Below, one piece after another: positions 57,913 through 64,000 of a DNA stretch of 64,000 bases. The translations under genes were made by a program, and so were the position numbers. The notes beneath the pieces were generated by a model. It saw nothing but the letters and a program-made list of their open reading frames with translations, was not told the DNA's origin and made no database searches. The stretch comes from Plasmopara viticola (Eukaryota > Oomycota > Peronosporomycetes > Peronosporales > Peronosporaceae), in assembly GCA_001695595.3 (NCBI GenBank), contig MBPM02000041.1:124001-188000 (forward strand), in the 5' to 3' direction. Each line of letters starts with the position of its first letter. The stretch's first letter is position 1.

Positions 57913-58083
57913 ATGGGCATCGACACGCCAAATGGAAACATGGTTGGTGGGTTTGGCCGTCAAGGCGCAGCTGGTGGTGGAGGGCAGCGCGATTTCGGAG
58001 GTGAAGCACCGGACGAGATCAATAGTGTAGCGAGCGGCAATGCTTTTGGAGGAGGGATAACCCGCCGTCGTCGTCGAGTTTGA
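57913..58083 (+). other. in-frame Gly-rich extension after the TAG
   Basis: The 56 codons directly after the TAG, in the same frame, keep the glycine-rich style (N-M-V-G-G-F-G, A-A-G-G-G-G-Q), add an acidic patch (E-A-P-D-E) and end with five arginines and Val before TGA at 58081. This looks like the original C-terminus. The TAG is either a recent nonsense mutation (CAG CAG-type context, one change from Gln) or is read through. Confidence 0.7.
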
Positions 58084-58575
58084 TCAATGTGGAAGATCAA
58101 TTTCAAGTGCATGTCCTTTGTAGCCTCTGTATTGCTTGTACTTTTGTCGCGAAAATTGGTAAAATGGGAAGATAAGGTCAGAAATATGTCAACGATACTG
58201 AAGTGATGAATAAAAGCTTAGTTTTTAAACCTATGCTAGCCGCAATCTAATATTCATTTTGCATAAATGGCAAGATCGTAATAAAACAAACGATTTTTTC
58301 TCAGACATTTATACACACGGCGCTATGAATTGAATCGATATATCTTATAAGTTCAGCTTGCTTGCTCCGAAGGCAATTCGAAGTTCACAGAATGTGTAAA
58401 CCAAGGCCGTAGATTCCAGCCAGAGTCATCACCATCACGGCAATATTGACACACTTTCTTCGTCGATTAGACTAATAACATTTTAGCCCACACGCGGACA
58501 AAGCTTCAAAAATGTTACTGGCCAAACATCGTTTCACCATATGACTCATCTGCAATATTAAAAAAACATTTTAGG
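58084..58575. other. 3' flank, no gene
   Basis: Contains the 3' untranslated region of the secreted protein gene, with AATAAA-like 'gaataaaagc' near 58209. Nothing else recognised. Confidence 0.5.
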
Positions 58576-58790
58576 GATAACGGACTCTGTTTAGCGAAAC
58601 CGGTAATATTATTATTCGCTTATGATAAAAATCGGATCTATCCTTTTTGACGGCATAATTAAACCAAATTCTCTGACAGCACATATTTGGAAGATCTAAC
58701 CATTTCACAATTTTAAACGAAACAAGAATAGTGTCGGTAACATAAGATATACATACAAACTGGTCGTTGGCCACTGTGTATCAGGGTTGC
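58576..58790 (+). repeat. ~200-bp dispersed repeat, copy 2 (interrupted by copia)
   Basis: Aligns with 56762-56958 up to CAGGGTTGC, where the decayed copia LTR begins. The expected continuation TATCCATC is not found after the other LTR at 63222. Confidence 0.85.
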
Positions 58791-58925
58791 TGTTAAAATT
58801 ACACCTCTGAATGCATGTTGAACAGGTGAATGGCTTACAAGTACGTTACAATTAGTAATTTTATATGGTAGCCGTTCATTGGTCAAGATAAATATATTCA
58901 CTTCGGTTTTACTTTCTATTCAACA
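58791..58925 (+). repeat. 5' LTR of decayed copia element
   Basis: 135 bp, starts TGTTAA, ends TCAACA. About 14 substitutions and two indels (one of about 10 bases) separate it from the 3' LTR at 63076-63221 by my count. Same family as the 146-bp LTR of the intact element. Confidence 0.9.
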
Positions 58926-58940
58926 GGTTAACAGCCGCAA
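58926..58940 (+). promoter_or_regulatory. primer-binding site of decayed copia
   Basis: GGTTAACAGCCGCAA directly after the 5' LTR, the same 15 bases as in the intact element. Perfect conservation while the LTRs have drifted about 10 percent supports a functional tRNA match. Confidence 0.75.
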
Positions 58941-58975
58941 CAAGCCTTCCTCCTCAAGCAACGTTCTCGCCCAAT

Positions 58976-61900
58976 ATGAACAAGCGCACCGAAGTCCTCC
59001 TAGGAAGTGGTAAATATTACCACCGGGAGTTCAACATGAGGATGACCCTGGCGCGGAAGGTTCTCCTGGAACACATCATGGCCGTCAAGAAAGAGAAGGA
59101 CGTCACGGAGGCGTGGCTAGTTAATGATGCTAGGACGCTAGGCATCATTGCTCAAGGCGTTGAGATCTAGCACCAGACCAAGATTCGGTCGGCTACGCGT
59201 GCTATGAAGGCATGGGGAACCCTCTGCGATTTCTACAATCGCTCGACTCTTCACAATCGTGTTGTGATGACCCGTCGACTACATGAGTTCAAGGTGGAAA
59301 GTAGAATAAGCATGGCAGAGCATCTGGACTCTTTTGACGAGCTAGTATTGAGACTACACACTACGGAAGAGCAAATTGATGAGTCACGCTAGCTGGTGAT
59401 ACTTCTCAGCAGTCTACCTTCGGAGTACGACTTGATTTCATCGATTGTGGAAAATGCAAGAGACATTTCATTTATAGAAGTCAAGGAGAAGCTGCTCAAA
59501 GAGTCGGAGAAGCTGCAGAGGAAAGAAGCTACAGAGAAACCGTTTCGCGTAAATGGAAATGGAAATGCTAGAAGATTTAAAGGTGGACGGGACAATGGAC
59601 GAAAGGGTGGTCCTCCACGCAATAACGGCGGATTTAAGGGCAAGTGCTTCAACTGTGACCAGTTTGGACACATGAAGCGGAACTGCTCGGCCGGTAAAAG
59701 AGTCAACAGCGACGACACGGCGTTTGCTGTTGAAGAAAGGAAGTCATCAGGATGGCTAATTGAAAGTGGAGCAACTTCCCACATGACCCCACACAGGTAG
59801 GACTTGTTTGATTACAAGGGTAGAGAAGCTAGCATCAAAGTTACGATTGCAGACGGGAAGAAGTTGCTTGTCAAAGTGGCCGGCACGGTAAAATTGACTG
59901 GTTTGAATGGAATGAGGATTTGCATGGTTGGGGTTCTGCACATTCCCGGACTCGACAGAAGGTTGCTGTCAGTTGGCAAGCTGGCAGAGCGTAGCATGAG
60001 TGTGGAATTTTCGCGTTCGTCATGCGTCATCTGGAACAAGAATAAAGCAATTGCGTCGGGTACAAAAGTTGGAAAGTCGTATTTTCTTGACTGTGGGCAA
60101 GAAGAAGCATGACTCGTTGAATATTCCGGGGCCGACAATCAGTGGGAGCTTTGGCATGTACGCATGGGGCACCCCAACAAGGATGCGCTGATCAGGACAC
60201 AGCGATTAAATATTGGTGTCCCAATTATCAAGCAAAGTGTGGAAATATTGTGTGCCGGGTGTTTGAAGGGCAAGCAGACGGTCGGGGTGTATTTGTCTCG
60301 TTTAGTGACAAAGACGACACGTGTGTTGGAGCGTGTTCACACAGATGTCATGGGGCCAATGAGAACTATCTCGAAGGGTGGTGCCAAATACATACTCACG
60401 TTTGTGGATGACTTTCACGATATGTTGCATTTTTTCTGATCAAGAGCAAGAGTGAAGTGGCTGGCAAGTCCAAGGAGTTTCTGACGTTACACGAAAACCA
60501 GTGGGGTGCACGACTAAGATGTTTGCGATCCGACAACAGAACCGACTTCAGAAACAAGAAAATGTCTGGAATATGTCAAGAGAACGGCATTGTACACCAC
60601 CACTTCGTCCCATACAGCCCGCAGCAGAACGGAGTGGCGGAGCGTATGAATGGGACAATTATGGAGAAAGCCCGCAGCACGTTACACTACGAGAGCGTTT
60701 CGACGGATTGGTAGGCGGAAGCGGTAAATACAGCGGTTTATTTAATTAATCGCTCCAGCAATACGGTCTATCCTGACATCACGCCGTATGAGCTAGTCTT
60801 CAAGATGAAGCCTCAAATAGGTCACCTGCGCGTATTTGGTTCGCAAGGCTACGCTCATATTGACGATGTAAAACGGACCAAACTGAAATCCAAGAGCTTC
60901 AAGTGTATGTTTCTTGGCTATGCAGAGACTGTCAAGAGCTATCGCGTGCTTGACTTGGAGAATGCCAAAATTAAAGTGACCCGCTCTGTAAAGTTGGATG
61001 AGCGTGAGGTGGGCGGCATCTACGACACGCAAGAGTTTGAACCGGAAACAATTGCTTTAGTAGTTAAGGATAGTGATGAAGTCAATGTTCAGCATCAAGT
61101 GGATTGACAGTCAAATACGGACGATCCCATGGGAGCTGTCGAAGAGACAGTCGAGGATGTCGATATGGATGATGTCGATCGTACGCCAAGCGCCGTTGTA
61201 TAGCGGCTAAGGCCTTTGAGAGCCCTGCACGAAACAGAATTGGGCTAACGGAGTATCATCAACCTTCCCAAGTGCAACAAGAAGATCGTTTGGTGTTTCG
61301 GCCTGAAGTGGAGCGAACACGAATAAGACGTGAGCCAGTGATGATGATAAGAAACGGCTCCGATGGTGGAGAGTCAACAGAAGGCAATGAGGGCCCACCG
61401 ACTCCAAAGCGTGCTAGGATTGACGAAGATGGACTATTTGCGGAAGCCTTTCTTGCCTACGCTGTGCATATAGACGATGATACGGACTCACCGACTACTT
61501 AAACTCAAGCAATGGCAAGCGACGATGCAATGAAATGGCGTGAAGCAATGGATGCTGAGCTTCGCTCTCACAGAGGAAATAAAACGTGGACATTGCAGCC
61601 ACGAAGGAAGATTGGACGCACAATTGGATCACGATGGGTATTTGCCAAAAAGCGTGATCAGGATGGCGCTATCGTGCGATACAAGGCACGACTAGTCGCG
61701 AAAGGTTTCAAGCAGAAGTATGGCTCTGACTTTTTCAAGACATATACCCCGGTTGCCAACATGTATTCCATCCGAATAATTCTCGCGGTATGTGCTGAAT
61801 GTGGCTATCAAATGAAACAGCTGGAAATCGACACGGCTTTTCTCAATAGCGTGTTGACGGACAACGTTTTATGGAAGTTCCCCTTGGTGTCGGCAATGCT

Positions 61901-63062
61901 CAAGGACACATATGTCAACTAAACAAGGCTATCTACGGACTGAAGCAAGCAGCGAGTGCTTGGAATAAGATAATACATCGGGTCTTCGTCAGGAATGGCT
62001 TTAAGAGTTGCGGAGCAGATCAATGTGTTTATGTCGAGAGCACTAAAGAAGATTTTGCTTACGTTGGACTATATGTGGATGACATGATTATCGCAGCAAG
62101 AAGCAACAAATAATTAAACCAAGTAAAGGGAGTACCCAAGAATGCTTTCAAGATGAAGGAACTTGGTCAGGCGAAATTTATTTTGGGTATGGAAATTGAT
62201 CACGACAGGTCAGCTGGAATATTGATGATCAAACAGACTCGCTACATCGACGACGTGGTCAAGCGATTCGGTCAACAAGATGCCAAGAGTGTTGAAAACT
62301 TATGCGTATCAGGATTGAAGTTGTCGTCAAAGCAGCCACCCACAACGGAAGAAGGACGGTCGACAAAGCGATCAAAGCCTTATCGCTCTTTAAATGGATG
62401 CTTGCTGTACATAACGACATGCACTCGGCCTGATATTGCTTACGTGGTGACACAGCTGTCACGTTTTCTGGAGAATCCAGGACTACAACATTGGAGTGTA
62501 GCGATTCGAATAGTACGGTATCTAAAGACCACGCGTCAAATCGGTATCGTCTACCGAGGAAGTGGAAGCGTTGCGGTCAAAGCATACTCGGATGCAGATC
62601 AGGGCAGCAACACGGATGACAGACGCTTGGTCTCGGGAATTCTGGTCATGATTGCGCACCAGTGGTATTAAAGTCGAAGTACCAGCGGACAGTTGCTCAG
62701 CGGAAGCTGAGTATATGGCTCTCAGTTTATGCACACAAGAATTTCTTTGGACGCGGGCAATGCTAAAGGACATGGGTCACAAGCAAGTTGAAAGCACACA
62801 GGTTTGGGAAGACAATTAAGGTGCTATTGCGTTGGCCAACAACGCCGGATACAATGCTAGGACGAAGCATGTGGACATCAAGCACCACTTTATTCGTGAG
62901 AACGTGCAAGAAGGACTGTTGAAGATCGAATATATCGACAGGAAGTGTCAGCTTGCGGATATGCTGACGAAGGCAGTTGGAATCAAGATCAAGATGCTGG
63001 AGTATTTGCGCGAAGCCTCCGAAATCAAGATCAAGTCAGCAACAAAGGACACACAGCAGTAG
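58976..63062 (+). pseudogene. decayed copia Gag-Pol polyprotein
   Basis: Colinear with the intact polyprotein over its whole length. Recognisable parts are the zinc knuckle C-F-N-C-D-Q-F-G-H (about 59647), protease with D-S-G changed to E-S-G (about 59761), integrase H-T-D-V-M-G-P (60339) and Y-S-P-Q-Q-N-G-V-A-E-R (60614), RT with Y-V-D-D (62072), and RNase H with D-A-D (62590) and H-H-F-I-R-E-N (62883). Stops fall at about 59168, 59390, 59798, 60110, 60713, 61105, 61501, 62111 and 62818, with frameshifts near 60420, 61870 and 62665. Loss of the protease aspartate and of the open frame show it is dead. Confidence 0.93.
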
Positions 63063-63075
63063 AGGTGAGTGCGAG

Positions 63076-63221
63076 TGTTAAATTTACACCGCTAAATGCA
63101 TGTTGAACAGGCGGAGGGCATCACAGTATTTACAAGTACGTCACAATTAGTAATTACATATGGTAGCCGTTCATTGGTCTAGATAAATATATTTACTTTG
63201 GTTTTTACTTTCTACTTAACA
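63076..63221 (+). repeat. 3' LTR of decayed copia element
   Basis: 146 bp, TGTTAA to TTAACA, preceded by GAGTGCGAG. Its length equals that of the LTRs of the intact element. Confidence 0.9.
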
Positions 63222-64000
63222 AAATAAGGTCCTTTGACTTATGAAAAGGTTTTGCGCATGTTTGCCTGACGACAATTCCACCTTGTTTTGTTTTTCAATA
63301 CAAGATACGCACTAACTGCTAATTTTGAATGCTTTCTCTTCTTTTTGGTCTAAAAAAAAATTTGGCGATGCTACTCCTTCGACGTAATGTAATATGATTG
63401 CAAAGTCGCCATTGCGCGGGCGATATCATACTATAAAAGAGTACCGTCAATCTCAACCTTATGCACAAAGTCGGAAACATCATACCCCGTAAACTTTCAA
63501 AAGAAAGAGAAGAGAGCTTGAGTCTATGGCAGTCTGTGTGCGAGAAAGTGACGACGAAGCTATTTGAGAGATAGAACTTTTGATCGGTTTGTTTACTTCA
63601 GTCCTAAAATCGTATTGGGGTTTGTTACGACGAGAAAAAGTTGAATTCGGAATTTTGGTAACGTATACCCTTTCAACCGTAAAGTATTATTTTAGCAATC
63701 GTCGGTAAACAACGATAGCCAACGGCGCAAGGACTTTAAACTAAGTGTAATCTCTAATCGTATCAAGGCAACGCTTCGGTCACATCTAAGCGACCCCACT
63801 CCTACTGTCAAATGTGGTGGCTATCCGGCTATCGTTTCCAACAGCTATTTAATGCAAGAGTTGTATCTCCGTAGCTACACTGAACGGTCCTCAAGATACT
63901 GCGTCAATCTTACATTTTTCTGTGTCCATATTCCTATCGCGGAGTCTGAATTTTAAATCAAGTCAAGTCGAATAAACGACCCAAATTCTCAACAATTTGC
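63222..64000. other. no recognisable gene
   Basis: End of the window, AT-rich. It shares 'cttatgcacaaagtc' with 45016-45030 but shows no coding region. Confidence 0.35.

Larger units (their letters stand above)
58791..63221 (+). mobile_element. decayed Ty1/copia element
   Basis: LTR, primer-binding site, broken polyprotein, polypurine tract and LTR in order, closely related to the intact element at 33143-37602. No matching target duplication: GTTGC lies left and AAATA right, so the flanks have been altered by recombination or mutation since insertion. Confidence 0.95.

Noticed and set aside
57390..57941. Proline/threonine-rich and proline/leucine-rich open frames antisense to the secreted protein gene
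   Set aside because: They are mirror images of the Gly/Pro/Ser-rich coding sequence. There is no start context or promoter, and no recognisable domain.
1..64000. CRISPR arrays, bacterial operons, rRNA genes
   Set aside because: No regularly spaced identical repeats, no ribosome-binding-site/operon layout and no rRNA core sequence were seen. The window is eukaryotic.

Overview
The window looks like a gene-poor, AT-leaning, repeat-choked stretch of an oomycete genome (Peronosporales: Phytophthora or a downy mildew). The reasons are a Pep-13-bearing transglutaminase-elicitor gene, a secreted RxLR-like protein, intron-less genes, two promoters with the oomycete INR plus FPR core signature, and Ty1/copia and Ty3/gypsy relics of the kind that fill such genomes. 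No prokaryotic gene organisation, rRNA, convincing tRNA or CRISPR array is visible.

Layout. 0-8.3 kb: a heavily decayed block that looks like the relic of a DNA virus-like element (Polinton-like or large-DNA-virus-like): fibre-type repeats (-), a penton/minor-capsid-like fragment (+), an SF3-type helicase relic (+) and two unrecognised reading frames. 9.9-12.1 kb: first Ty3/gypsy relic. 14.8-17.7 kb: one open transglutaminase-elicitor gene (-) and a broken paralogue head to head with it (+). 19.3-23.1 kb: second gypsy relic. 23.9 kb: a third transglutaminase scrap. 26.7 kb: gypsy LTR (-). 27.8-29.4 kb and 48.3-50.0 kb: two diverged copies of one segment of unknown content. 33.1-37.6 kb: a complete, open Ty1/copia element with identical 146-bp LTRs and a 5-bp target duplication. 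42.85-44.5 kb: an open secreted GMC oxidoreductase gene. 45.9-48.1 kb: third gypsy relic. 52.3-54.7 kb: two gypsy 3' ends in inverted, head-to-head arrangement. 55.3-56.0 kb: a second fibre-repeat relic (+). 57.2-58.1 kb: secreted RxLR-like, glycine-rich protein gene with an in-frame TAG followed by 56 open codons. 58.8-63.2 kb: decayed Ty1/copia element of the same family as the intact one.

Only four coding units look potentially functional: the transglutaminase-like elicitor protein, the copia polyprotein, the GMC oxidoreductase and the glycine-rich secreted protein. The three host genes all encode predicted secreted proteins, which fits the pattern of plant-interaction genes embedded in transposon-rich sparse regions. 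The most notable observations are: (1) both copia elements have a primer-binding site that complements an asparagine-tRNA anticodon arm; (2) the transglutaminase keeps a Pep-13-like epitope but has Ser where the family nucleophile Cys is expected, as does its broken neighbour; (3) the virus-like relics at both ends of the window; (4) two promoters with the same 17-nt INR-CA-FPR architecture. All homology statements are from reading the sequence and recollection of families; no searches were run.
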